Shown: in pieces, positions 53,514 through 61,458 of the stretch
Position numbering within the stretch: the first letter of the stretch is position 1
Layout: every line of letters starts with the position of its first letter
Assembly (NCBI RefSeq): GCF_021129215.1
Contig: NZ_JAJOLP010000001.1
Location: forward strand, 1,426,001 to 1,490,000
DNA from: Agromyces sp. S2-1-8
GTDB lineage: Bacteria; Actinomycetota; Actinomycetes; Actinomycetales; Microbacteriaceae
DNA length: 64,000 nt
Direction: 5' to 3'
Notes under the pieces: model-generated
Told to the model about the DNA's origin: nothing
The model's input: the letters and a program-made list of their open reading frames with translations, nothing else
Database searches by the model: none
Program-made: the position numbers and the translations under genes

Positions 53514-53714
53514 ATGGATCTCGGCATCATCGCGATCATCGGCGTCGTGGTCGTCATCGTCGCCGCGGCGATCTGGCTCGCGGTCCGCGAGCGGCGCACC
53601 CGCTCCCTGCCGGGCGACCCGCATTTGGCGCACCATGGTGACCGATCGCGGGCCGACGCGATGGCCGGTGCGTACGTCGCCGATGCGGTGCGCGACGGCG
53701 GCGGTGCGATCTGA
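53514..53714 (+). CDS. 66-residue single-helix membrane protein
   Basis: One transmembrane helix (IIAIIGVVVVIVAAAIWLAV) followed by a basic hydrophilic tail. It was started at 53514 after GAAGGGGTCGG. Codon bias and the ribosome binding site support it. No family was recognised. It converges with the DHA2 exporter. Confidence 0.65.
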   Translation: MDLGIIAIIGVVVVIVAAAIWLAVRERRTRSLPGDPHLAHHGDRSRADAMAGAYVADAVRDGGGAI

Positions 53715-53775
53715 CCGACTGACGCGACCTCGCGGCGCTCGCACCGACTCGTCGGGGCGAGCGCCGCGCGGCGTC

Positions 53776-55221
53776 TCAGGCGTCGACGGCGACCGACTCG
53801 GGCTCGGTGGGCGCATCCGACCCTGCGGCGGCCGAACGGGTGCCGCGCAGCAGCACGGCGGTCGCCACGAGTCCGACGACGGCCACGATGCCCGCCCCGA
53901 GGAACGCCGCCGAGAAGCCGCTCGTCAGCGCCGAGGCATCCGTGCCGCCGGCCGTGACCGCCGCGCCGACCGCGGTGAGCACCGCGAGCCCGACGGCCGA
54001 GCCGATCTGGTAGCTCGTGTTCACGAGACCCGAGGCGACGCCGGTCTCCTCGGGAGCGGCCGCCCCGATCGCGGTGCCGAGCGACGGCACGAACGCGAGG
54101 GCCATGCCGAGCGCAGCCACGAGCGACGCGGGCAGCACGTCGGTGACGTAGTCGCCGTCGGGCCGGGCGAACGCGAGCCAGCCGAGGCCGACAGCGAGCA
54201 GCGCGAACCCGGCGACGATGAGCGGCTTCGCGCCGAACCTCGCCTGCAGTCGCGGCGCCAGCCCGACCATGCCGATCACGATGAGCGCGGTCATCGGCAG
54301 CAGGGCGGCGCCCGAGGCGAACGCGCCGGCGCCGAGCACCTGCTGGAGGTAGAGGTTCAGGAAGAACCACATCGGCACCCACGCGCCGCCGAGCAGCAGC
54401 TGGGCGAGGTTCGCGGCGCCGAGGCGCGGTGCGCGGAAGATGCCGAGTCGCAGCAGCGGCTCGCGGCGGCGCGCCTGGATCACGAAGAAGGCGACGAGCA
54501 GTGCCGCACCCGCGACGAGGGCGACGATCGTCTCGACCGACGTCCAGCCGACCTCGGGGGCGCGCACGACGCCGTAGACGACGGCGGCGAGACCGGCGGT
54601 CGCGGTGACGGCGCCCGCGATGTCGACCGACCCGCGTCCGCGCGGCACGGCCGGCAGGGCGAGCGGTGTCAGCACGATGACGAGCACGGCGATCGGCACG
54701 GTCACGTAGAACACCCACGGCCAACTCGCGTACTCGGTGAGCACGCCTCCGAGGAAGACGCCCGCGGTGCCGCCGATGGGTGCGGCGGCGCCGTAGACGG
54801 CGAACGCGCGGGGGAGCTCGGGCGTGCCGCCGAAGAGCACCATGAGGAGGGTGAGCGCGGCGGGCGCGATGAGCGCGGCGCCGGCGCCCTGCACGGCGCG
54901 CCCGGCGATCTCGAGGCCGACGTTCGAGGCGGCTCCCGCGAGCACCGAGCCGACGGCGAGCGTGATCCATCCGGCGATGAACACCCGGCGGGCGCCGAGC
55001 AGGTCGGAGAGCCGGCCGCCGAGCAGCAGCAGGCCGCCGAACGCGATGACGTAGGCGTTGAAGACCCACGACAGCGACTCGGGCGTGAAGCCGAGCTCGG
55101 CCTGGATGTCGGGCAGGGCGACGCCGATGATCGACGTGTCCATGATGACGACGAACTGGGCCGCGGCGATGAGCGCGAGGCCGAGCCACCGACGTGGTGC
55201 GGCGGCCGTGGAGGTGGACAT
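53776..55221 (-). CDS. MFS transporter, DHA2 family (EmrB/QacA type)
   Basis: A 481-residue, 14-TM drug exporter. FVVIMDTSIIGVALPDIQAELGF is motif D1 of the DHA2 family, LLGGRLSDLLGARRV is motif A and AVYGAAAPIGGTAGVFLGG is motif C. The ATG at 55221 follows AAGGAGCAGCACATC. A CsoR/CstR-like palindrome lies 26 nt upstream, suggesting metal- or sulfane-responsive control, which is unusual for a drug exporter. Confidence 0.93.
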   Translation of the reverse strand: MSTSTAAAPRRWLGLALIAAAQFVVIMDTSIIGVALPDIQAELGFTPESLSWVFNAYVIAFGGLLLLGGRLSDLLGARRVFIAGWITLAVGSVLAGAASNVGLEIAGRAVQGAGAALIAPAALTLLMVLFGGTPELPRAFAVYGAAAPIGGTAGVFLGGVLTEYASWPWVFYVTVPIAVLVIVLTPLALPAVPRGRGSVDIAGAVTATAGLAAVVYGVVRAPEVGWTSVETIVALVAGAALLVAFFVIQARRREPLLRLGIFRAPRLGAANLAQLLLGGAWVPMWFFLNLYLQQVLGAGAFASGAALLPMTALIVIGMVGLAPRLQARFGAKPLIVAGFALLAVGLGWLAFARPDGDYVTDVLPASLVAALGMALAFVPSLGTAIGAAAPEETGVASGLVNTSYQIGSAVGLAVLTAVGAAVTAGGTDASALTSGFSAAFLGAGIVAVVGLVATAVLLRGTRSAAAGSDAPTEPESVAVDA

Positions 55222-55246
55222 GATGTGCTGCTCCTTCTCTCGGATG

Positions 55247-55264
55247 AATACCCCTAGGGGGTAT
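55247..55264. promoter_or_regulatory. CsoR/CstR-like operator
   Basis: ATACCCC-TAGG-GGGGTAT is a perfect 7-bp dyad, the pattern known for CsoR-family repressors. It is followed by GATATACC. It lies between the DHA2 exporter and the PHP gene. Confidence 0.55.
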
Positions 55265-55328
55265 AGATATACCGAGGAATCCGGACCGAGTCAAGCGCGA
55301 TCGGGCCGACTCGCGACACAATCGATGT

Positions 55329-56345
55329 ATGGACCCCGTCGCGGCGCTCGAGGAGATCGCGTTCCTGCTCGAGCGCGACCGCGCCTCGGCGTACAAGTCG
55401 AAGGCGTTCCGCAAGGCCGCCGACGCGATCCGCGACCTCGAGCCCGGGGAGCTCGCCGACCGCGCGGCCGACGGCCGGCTGCGGCGGACGGCGGGGGTCG
55501 GCGACTCGACCTTCGCGGTCATCGCGCAGGCGCTCGCCGGCGAGGTGCCGGAGCGACTCGCCGACCTGCGCGCGAAAGCCGGCCTGTCACCCGCCGGCGC
55601 CGCCGCCACGGGCCTTCGAGCCGAGCTGCGCGGCGACCTGCACGCGCACAGCGAATGGTCCGACGGCACCACGAGCCTCGCCGTGATGGCGAAGGCCGCC
55701 GAGGCGCAGGGCCTCGAGTACCTCGCGATCACCGATCACTCGCCGAGCCTCCGGGTCGCGAACGGCCTGAGCGCCGAGCGGCTCGCCGAACAGCAGGAGC
55801 TCATCGAGGTGGTGCAGGCCGGCATGCCGAGGCTGCGCCTGCTCGCGGGCATCGAGGTCGACATCCTGCTCGACGGCGCGCTCGACCAGACCCCCGAGAT
55901 GCTCGACCGACTCGACGTCGTGGTCGGCAGCGTGCACTCGAAGCTGCGCATGGAACGTGCCGAGATGACGGCGCGGATGCTTCGCGCCATCGCCGACCCG
56001 CACCTGAACGTGCTCGGCCACTGCACCGGACGCCTCGTCGAGGGCTCGCGGGGCACCCGGCCGCAGTCGGAGTTCGACGCCGAGGCCGTGTTCGCGGCGT
56101 GCGCCGAGCACGACGTGGCCGTCGAGATCAACTCCCGCCCCGAACGGCAGGATCCCCCCGACGACCTGATCGCGATCGCCCTCGACGCGGGCTGCCTGTT
56201 CTCGATCGACAGCGACGCGCACGCGCCCGGCCACCTGTCGTTCCTCGAGCTCGGCGCCGCGCGCGCCGAGTCGAACGGCGTCCCGGCCGAGCGCATCATC
56301 ACGACGTGGCCCGCCGAACGGCTGCTCGAGTGGGCGGGCCGCTGA
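55329..56345 (+). CDS. PHP-domain phosphoesterase with N-terminal HhH region (PolX C-terminal-like)
   Basis: A 338-residue protein resembling DNA polymerase X without its polymerase domain. Residues ~5-80 form a helix-hairpin-helix region (VGDSTFAVIAQALAG). The PHP metal-binding residues are in GDLHAHSEWSDGT, AITDHSPSL, GIEVDIL, VGSVHSKL, VLGHCTGR and SIDSDAHAP. It probably hydrolyses phosphoesters in DNA repair, or acts as a histidinol-phosphatase-like enzyme. Its stop overlaps the next start (TGATG). Confidence 0.9.
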   Translation: MDPVAALEEIAFLLERDRASAYKSKAFRKAADAIRDLEPGELADRAADGRLRRTAGVGDSTFAVIAQALAGEVPERLADLRAKAGLSPAGAAATGLRAELRGDLHAHSEWSDGTTSLAVMAKAAEAQGLEYLAITDHSPSLRVANGLSAERLAEQQELIEVVQAGMPRLRLLAGIEVDILLDGALDQTPEMLDRLDVVVGSVHSKLRMERAEMTARMLRAIADPHLNVLGHCTGRLVEGSRGTRPQSEFDAEAVFAACAEHDVAVEINSRPERQDPPDDLIAIALDAGCLFSIDSDAHAPGHLSFLELGAARAESNGVPAERIITTWPAERLLEWAGR

Positions 56346-57151
56346 TGGCGCGGATCCGGCCCGAACACGCTGCCGCGGTGGCCTCGCTCGTGCTCGTCCT
56401 GCTGTCCGGCTGCGCGAGCGGCGCCGTCGCGCCGTCTTCCTCGCCGTCTCCTTCGCCGTCGCCGAGCGGTGAGGGCGGGCGCGATCCCGAGACGATCCTG
56501 ACGTGCCAGGGCGTCGAGGTGACGGCCGGCGCCCTCGACGAACGGACGCCCGCATCGTCGCTGCCGTCCGAGCTCGCGGCGCTCCTCGAGGACTCGCCCG
56601 TCGTTCCGATCGACGACCTCGACGACTGGTTCGTCGCGGTGTCGAGCGACGACCACGTCGTGCTCATGCGCGAACTCGAACCGCCCGTCGACCTCGGCGG
56701 GGGAGATGTGCGCGACTTCGACCTGCTCTCGGCATCGGCGTCGCCCGGCGCGATGCCGATCGACGACGTCTGGGGTGTGGACGTGTCGACGAGCTGCACG
56801 CCGCGCATCGACCTCGGCGGACGCGGCGAGGCGATGCTCGCGCTCGACCCCGATGCCCTGCCCGACCCGGGCGATCGTGAGATCGCCCTGCTCGCGACCG
56901 AGCGGTCGTGCAACTCGGGCCGACCGGCGACGGGGCGCATCGAGGTGATCGACGTCGTCGAGACCGACACCGCCGTCGAACTCGTGGTCGGCGTCGTGCC
57001 GAACGGCGATGGCGCGTACACCTGCCAGAGCAACCCCCCGACACCGTTCACAGTCGCCCTCGAGCGCGAGCTCGGCGATCGAGTGCTCCTCGACGCGTCG
57101 GTGGTGCCTGCGCACGAGATCGTCGCGCCGGCGGCAGGGGCGGACGGCTGA
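56345..57151 (+). CDS. putative lipoprotein
   Basis: A 268-residue protein with a lipoprotein signal (VLVLLSGCAS; lipidated Cys at ~23) and a Ser/Pro-rich tether, followed by a globular domain with two more cysteines. No family was recognised. The ATG overlaps the PHP stop, and its own stop overlaps the next ATG, so it is translationally coupled in a tight operon. Confidence 0.8.
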   Translation: MARIRPEHAAAVASLVLVLLSGCASGAVAPSSSPSPSPSPSGEGGRDPETILTCQGVEVTAGALDERTPASSLPSELAALLEDSPVVPIDDLDDWFVAVSSDDHVVLMRELEPPVDLGGGDVRDFDLLSASASPGAMPIDDVWGVDVSTSCTPRIDLGGRGEAMLALDPDALPDPGDREIALLATERSCNSGRPATGRIEVIDVVETDTAVELVVGVVPNGDGAYTCQSNPPTPFTVALERELGDRVLLDASVVPAHEIVAPAAGADG

Positions 57152-58029
57152 TGCGCTTCGAGCGGGCGGCGTCGCCGAGCGAGACGCGCGGCGAACTGCT
57201 GCGTCTCCTGCGCGGGCAGGCGGCCCGCCGACGGCCGGGCGACCTCCTGCGGCAGTACCGCGACGACGGGTTCGTGGCGCCGGGCCCGATCGACCAGCGC
57301 CTCGTCACCGCCCTCGACCGGCTGGCCCTCGACTCGGCTCCGTTCGCCGAGGCGCTGCTGCTCTCGCCCGTTGCGCCGCTCGGCACCAACTCGGTCGTCG
57401 CGCCGTCCTCGCAGGACCGCACGGTCTCGACGATCCGCACCACCGAGGTCGTCTCCGATCCGACGAACGTGCTCGCGCTCGAGTGCGCGACGCGCCTCGG
57501 GGGTTCCCACGCGCCCGTCCACCTCGCAACCGTGCACCAGACGATGCGGGCGCAGTCGCTCACCGGCGGCACGCCGTCGCATTCGCGGCACTTCCGCCTG
57601 TTCGCGCTCGCCGCCGCCGGACGGGCGCTGCCCGACGACGGCTTCGAGGTCGACGCGGTCGGCCGGCAGCTCGGGGTGTTCGACCGCTTCTTCGACGCCT
57701 GCGCCGCCGAGCTCGGACTCGCCTTTCCAGGCCGGCGTGCCGTCATCAGGACGGCACCCGATGCGTCGGCGCTCGGTGAGCGGATACGCGACCACCTCGC
57801 GGCGCGGATGCCGCACGTCGAGACGACCGGCGAGTCGCTCGAGTCGAACTACTACGACGGGCTCAGGGTCGGCTTCGGCGCGCACGATCCGGCCGGCGAC
57901 TTCGTCGAGATCGCGGACCTCGGACGGTTCGACTGGGTGGCGCGGTTGCGCGACGACCGCCGACTGCGCTTCGTCGCGAGCGGCCTCGGCATCCAGCTCG
58001 TCCCGCTGCTGTTCGCCCCCGCCCGCTGA
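57151..58029 (+). CDS. class II aminoacyl-tRNA synthetase-like protein, degenerate
   Basis: A 292-residue protein. HSRHFRLFAL resembles motif 2 of class II synthetases. The C-terminal ...DFVEIADLGRFDWVARL...FVASGLGIQLVPLL resembles the end of PheRS/PylRS-type cores, where motif 3 has GLGxxRL. The motif 3 arginine is replaced here (GLGIQLV), so tRNA charging is unlikely. The fold assignment is by eye and tentative. It is coupled to the lipoprotein gene upstream (TGATG). Confidence 0.5.
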   Translation: MRFERAASPSETRGELLRLLRGQAARRRPGDLLRQYRDDGFVAPGPIDQRLVTALDRLALDSAPFAEALLLSPVAPLGTNSVVAPSSQDRTVSTIRTTEVVSDPTNVLALECATRLGGSHAPVHLATVHQTMRAQSLTGGTPSHSRHFRLFALAAAGRALPDDGFEVDAVGRQLGVFDRFFDACAAELGLAFPGRRAVIRTAPDASALGERIRDHLAARMPHVETTGESLESNYYDGLRVGFGAHDPAGDFVEIADLGRFDWVARLRDDRRLRFVASGLGIQLVPLLFAPAR

Positions 58030-58049
58030 ACGGCTGGCATCATTGGCGG

Positions 58050-58811
58050 GTGGACGACGAGCAGGGTGCGGCGGAGATCCCGCTGACCGGCGGCAACATG
58101 GACCCCGTCGTGCGCGTCGGCGACACGGTGCGACGGGTCGCGGGCGACTGGACTCCCGCCGTGCACGCCCTGCTCGCCGCCGCGCGCGCCGCCGGCATCG
58201 AGGAGGTGCCCGTGCCCCTCGGCATCGACGAGTCCGGCCGCGAGGTGCTGAGCTACCTCGAGGGCGTCATGCTCGTCGACACTCCCGCCGAGGTGCAGTG
58301 GTCGACGGCCGTGCTCGAGCAGGCCGGCCGGTTGCTGCGGCGCGTGCACGAGGCATCCCTGCCGCTCGCGAACGACCGCGGGCGCACCTGGCGGATGCCG
58401 GCGCACGAGCCGGTCGAGGTCGTCTGCCACAACGACGTGGCCCCGTACAACCTCGTGGTCACGGGCGGACGCGTCGTGGGGCTCATCGACTTCGACCTCG
58501 CCTCGCCCGGACCGCGGCTGCGCGACCTCGCCTACCTCGCGTACCGCATCGCCCCGTTCGCCGAGGACGCCGAGGGCTACGCCCCTGCGGTCACCTCCGA
58601 CGGCGAGGAGCCCGTCGACCGGGTGCGGCGGCTCGTGCGCGCGTACGGCGGCGAGTACACCGTCGACGAGGTGCTGCGGGCCGCGGCCGATCGCCTCGAC
58701 GAGCTCGCGCGGTTCACCGACGATCGAGCCGAGGCGACGGGACGCGACGACTTCGTCGCGCACGCCGGCATGTACCGGCGGGATGCCGCGCGCCTGCGCG
58801 CGATGAGCTGA
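58050..58811 (+). CDS. aminoglycoside phosphotransferase-fold kinase
   Basis: A 253-residue kinase of the APH/choline kinase fold. VCHNDVAPYNLVV is the catalytic Brenner motif (Asp base and Asn), and GLIDFDLASPGPR is the Mg-binding Asp motif. The substrate may be a sugar, choline or amino alcohol and cannot be told. The GTG is at 58050, 20 nt after the previous stop. No resistance role is implied. Confidence 0.85.
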   Translation: MDDEQGAAEIPLTGGNMDPVVRVGDTVRRVAGDWTPAVHALLAAARAAGIEEVPVPLGIDESGREVLSYLEGVMLVDTPAEVQWSTAVLEQAGRLLRRVHEASLPLANDRGRTWRMPAHEPVEVVCHNDVAPYNLVVTGGRVVGLIDFDLASPGPRLRDLAYLAYRIAPFAEDAEGYAPAVTSDGEEPVDRVRRLVRAYGGEYTVDEVLRAAADRLDELARFTDDRAEATGRDDFVAHAGMYRRDAARLRAMS

Positions 58812-58877
58812 CCCCCGACCGCTATCGTTGACTCACCCGCGGCGACGAGGCACGCCGCCGGGCCCGAGGAGGAGCCG

Positions 58878-58919
58878 ATGAACCGCTGCAGCCGCGACCA
58901 CGACGGACAGCTCTCGTGA
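58878..58919 (+). CDS. 13-codon leader ORF coupled to cardiolipin synthase
   Basis: MNRCSRDHDGQLS. The ATG at 58878 follows GAGGAGGAGCC, the strongest ribosome binding site nearby. The TGA overlaps the cls GTG (GTGA), so ribosomes ending here can restart on cls. A GC hairpin (CGGCG...CGCCG) lies just upstream of the ribosome binding site. It is too short to be conserved protein and probably serves to load or regulate cls translation. Confidence 0.55.
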   Translation: MNRCSRDHDGQLS

Positions 58920-60388
58920 ACATCGATCCGGCCGTCCTGACGACGGTACTGCTCGTCATCGCCGACTGGACCATCCGCATCGTCGCGCTGTTCATCGTGC
59001 CGAAGGACCGCAAGCCCACGGCCGCGATGGCGTGGCTGCTCGCCATCTTCCTGATCCCGTTCATCGGCGTGCTGATGTACCTGCTCATCGGCAACGCGAA
59101 GCTGCCGAAGAAGCGGCGCGAGCGCCAGAAGGAGATCGACGGGCTGATCGCGGCGAACGTGCACGCGCACGACTACACCGTCGACCGGTCGGCCTGGCCC
59201 GCGTGGTTCACCTCGATCGTGCGCCAGAACCGAATCCTCGGCGCCCTGCCCGCCTCCGGCGGCAACCGGGCCGAGCTCATCGGCGACTACCAGCAGTCGA
59301 TCGACCGCATGGCCGCCGAGATCGACACCGCCGAACGGTTCGTGAACGTCGAGTTCTTCATCGTCGCGTGGGACGACACGACGCGCGGGTTCTTCGCCGC
59401 GATGGAGCGCGCGGTGCAGCGCGGCGTGAAGGTGCGCCTGCTGATGGACTACATCGCGTCGGCCAAGGTGCCGATCCACAAGGAGTCGATCGCCGAGCTC
59501 GACCGCATCGGCGTCGAGTGGCACTACCTGCTGCCCGTGAAGCCGTTCAAGGGCCAGTTCCAGCGTCCCGACCTGCGCAACCACCGCAAGCTCGTCGTCG
59601 TCGACGGGCAGGTCGCGTACACCGGTTCGCAGAACCTCATCTCGCGCGACTACGACTCGCCGAAGAACCAGAAGCGCGGGCTCAAGTGGCAGGAGCTCGT
59701 GACCCGGGTCACCGGTCCGACCGTCGCGGCGATCAACACCGTCTTCCTCTCCGACTGGTACGCCGAGACCGGTGAGAACCTGCACGAGACCGCCCACGTG
59801 CCGGTCGCCGAGGTCGACGTCGACCCGTCGCCCGACGCGCTCGTCTGCCAGATCGTGCCGAGCGGCCCCTCGTTCGACGAGGAGAACAACCTGCGCATGT
59901 TCCTCGGCCTCGTGAACGCCGCGCAGGAGAAGGTCATCATCACGAGCCCGTACTTCGTGCCCGACGAGGCGATGATGTACGCGATCACGTCGGCGAAGTT
60001 CCGCGGCCTCGACGTGCAGCTGTTCGTCTCCGAGATCGGCGACCAGGGCATGGTGTGGCACGCGCAGCGCTCGTACTACGAGCCGCTGCTGCGGGCCGGC
60101 GTGCGCATCTTCCTGTACCCGGGGCCGTTCATCCTGCACTCGAAGCACATGTCGATCGACGACGACATCGCCTTCATCGGGTCGAGCAACATGGACATCC
60201 GCTCGTTCCTGCTCAACTTCGAGATCTCGATGCTCGTGCGGGGCGAGTCGTTCGTGCGCGACATGCGCGAGGTCGAGGAGGGCTACCGCGCCGTCAGCCG
60301 CGAGCTCACGCTCGACGACTGGCTGCGCGAGCCCGCGAAGGCGAAGTTCCTCGACGGGGTGGCGCGGCTCACGTCGGCGCTCGAGTAG
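58916..60388 (+). CDS. cls: cardiolipin synthase (phospholipase D family)
   Basis: A 490-residue membrane enzyme that joins two phosphatidylglycerols into cardiolipin. Two N-terminal transmembrane helices (TVLLVIADWTIRIVALFIV and AMAWLLAIFLIPFIGVLMYLLIG) precede two HKD motifs: NHRKLVVVDGQVAYTGSQN and HSKHMSIDDDIAFIGSSN, both intact. The GTG start at 58916 has no good ribosome binding site of its own but overlaps the stop of the leader ORF. Confidence 0.95.
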   Translation: MNIDPAVLTTVLLVIADWTIRIVALFIVPKDRKPTAAMAWLLAIFLIPFIGVLMYLLIGNAKLPKKRRERQKEIDGLIAANVHAHDYTVDRSAWPAWFTSIVRQNRILGALPASGGNRAELIGDYQQSIDRMAAEIDTAERFVNVEFFIVAWDDTTRGFFAAMERAVQRGVKVRLLMDYIASAKVPIHKESIAELDRIGVEWHYLLPVKPFKGQFQRPDLRNHRKLVVVDGQVAYTGSQNLISRDYDSPKNQKRGLKWQELVTRVTGPTVAAINTVFLSDWYAETGENLHETAHVPVAEVDVDPSPDALVCQIVPSGPSFDEENNLRMFLGLVNAAQEKVIITSPYFVPDEAMMYAITSAKFRGLDVQLFVSEIGDQGMVWHAQRSYYEPLLRAGVRIFLYPGPFILHSKHMSIDDDIAFIGSSNMDIRSFLLNFEISMLVRGESFVRDMREVEEGYRAVSRELTLDDWLREPAKAKFLDGVARLTSALE

Positions 60389-60429
60389 GCGCCGAGGCAT
60401 CCACATCCCGAAGGCGGCGTGCCCAGGCC

Positions 60430-60675
60430 TCAGGCCGGCGCGCCGCCCTCGACGGCGCTCAGCACGGCGTCGACGTCGCTCTCGGAGGCGCCGAGCCCTG
60501 CGTCCGCGAGGCGGTCGCGGACCATTCCGCGCGCGTCGTCGACGTGACCGAGCAGCAGGTCGCCGCGCACCTGCTCGATCACGCCCTCGAGCTGCTCCGC
60601 ACGCGTCGCATCGTCGTGGCCCGCCTCGACGGGCTCGGTCTGCAGGTCGTCGTTCCGCTCGTCATACGTATCCAT
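60430..60675 (-). CDS. 81-residue acidic protein of unknown function
   Basis: A highly acidic protein (MDTYDERNDDLQTEPVEAG...) with a helical C-terminal half (LEGVIEQVRGDLLLGHVDDARGMVRDRLADAGL) that resembles short DNA- or ribosome-associated actinobacterial proteins only loosely. It converges with cls. The family was not recognised. Confidence 0.6.
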   Translation of the reverse strand: MDTYDERNDDLQTEPVEAGHDDATRAEQLEGVIEQVRGDLLLGHVDDARGMVRDRLADAGLGASESDVDAVLSAVEGGAPA

Positions 60676-60751
60676 CGGGCGATGGTCGCAGCTCGACGAC
60701 GGGGCGCCAACCCCCTTCACAACGCGCCATGAATGTGCTCGGATCGCCCGC

Positions 60752-61126
60752 ATGACCGATCTCACCCTCGACGAACTGCTCGCCCTCGAACACGAGGGAT
60801 GGACGTCGCTGTGCTCGGGCACCGGCGGTGGCTTCTACGGCGACCTGATGACGGATGACGCGGTGATGGTGCTCGTGAACGGCATGGTGCTCGACCGCGA
60901 GGCCATCGCGAGCTCGCTCGACGACGCACCGCCCTGGTCGCGGTACGAACTGAGCGATGCACGCGTGATCGACGTCGGCGACGACGCGAGGGCGCTCGTC
61001 TACCGCGCCGTCTCGTCGCGCGATGACGGCGGCGAGCCGTTCGAGGCGCTCATGTCGAGCGTCTACCGTCGCATCGACGGCCGACCGCGGCTCGCGCTGT
61101 ATCAGCAGACGACGATCACGCACTGA
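60752..61126 (+). CDS. SnoaL-like / DUF4440 NTF2-fold protein
   Basis: A 124-residue protein with the DUF4440 pattern: ELLALEHEGWTSLCSG...FYGDLMTDDAVMVLVNGMVLDREAIASSL..., ending in YRRIDGRPRLALYQQTTI. NTF2-fold proteins of this type bind or isomerise small molecules. The GTG/ATG ambiguity is minor; ATG at 60752 is used. A strong hairpin terminator follows. Confidence 0.8.
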   Translation: MTDLTLDELLALEHEGWTSLCSGTGGGFYGDLMTDDAVMVLVNGMVLDREAIASSLDDAPPWSRYELSDARVIDVGDDARALVYRAVSSRDDGGEPFEALMSSVYRRIDGRPRLALYQQTTITH

Positions 61127-61148
61127 AGCCGGCGGCGGCCGACAACAT

Positions 61149-61179
61149 AGAAGACCCCGGGCGAACCCGGGGGTCTTCT
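61149..61179 (+). terminator. strong hairpin terminator
   Basis: AGAAGACCCCGGG / CCCGGGGGTCTTCT form a 13-bp stem with one bulged base and a CGAA loop, 23 nt after the stop. Confidence 0.8.
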
Positions 61180-61329
61180 GCATCGGGGGCTCCGACCGGC
61201 ATCGATCGGGTGACCTTTCGATTTTCAGTGAGCCTGGGCGGTTTTCGCTCAATTCTTATGGGTTCGATATCGCGCTGATCAGGGATTCTTTGAAACGGTC
61301 ACAGTTAGTTTTAGTTGCTTTTCGCGCAT

Positions 61330-61351
61330 TTAATGGCACATTAATGGCACA
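61330..61351. repeat. tandem TTAATGGCACA repeat
   Basis: Two perfect, adjacent 11-bp copies (61330-61340 and 61341-61351), in the AT-rich junction. Arm-type integrase sites have this look, but that is inference. Confidence 0.75.
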
Positions 61352-61446
61352 AGATCTGGCCCGCGTAGCGTCGTCCGCAAGTCGTTGGATATCGGCATGG
61401 CCCGCTCGCCGGCACGATGAGCACCGCTGACGATGCCGATGCTCGA

Positions 61447-61452
61447 TAGCCT
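61447..61452 (+). promoter_or_regulatory. -10 element of hsdM
   Basis: TAGCCT is followed after 6 nt by the GTG at 61459. Confidence 0.45.
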
Positions 61453-61458
61453 TCGGGG

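Larger units (their letters stand above)
61180..61458. other. AT-richer junction region before the restriction-modification locus
   Basis: About 280 bp without a gene and much lower in GC than the rest of the window, including runs such as TTTTAGTTGCTTTTCG. It contains a tandem direct repeat at 61330-61351. It is consistent with one end of an integrated island. No integrase gene is visible on this side. Confidence 0.5.

Noticed and set aside
61149..61179. Possible tRNA or attachment-site stem
   Set aside because: The hairpin has no T-loop, anticodon arm or CCA-end context; it is a plain terminator.
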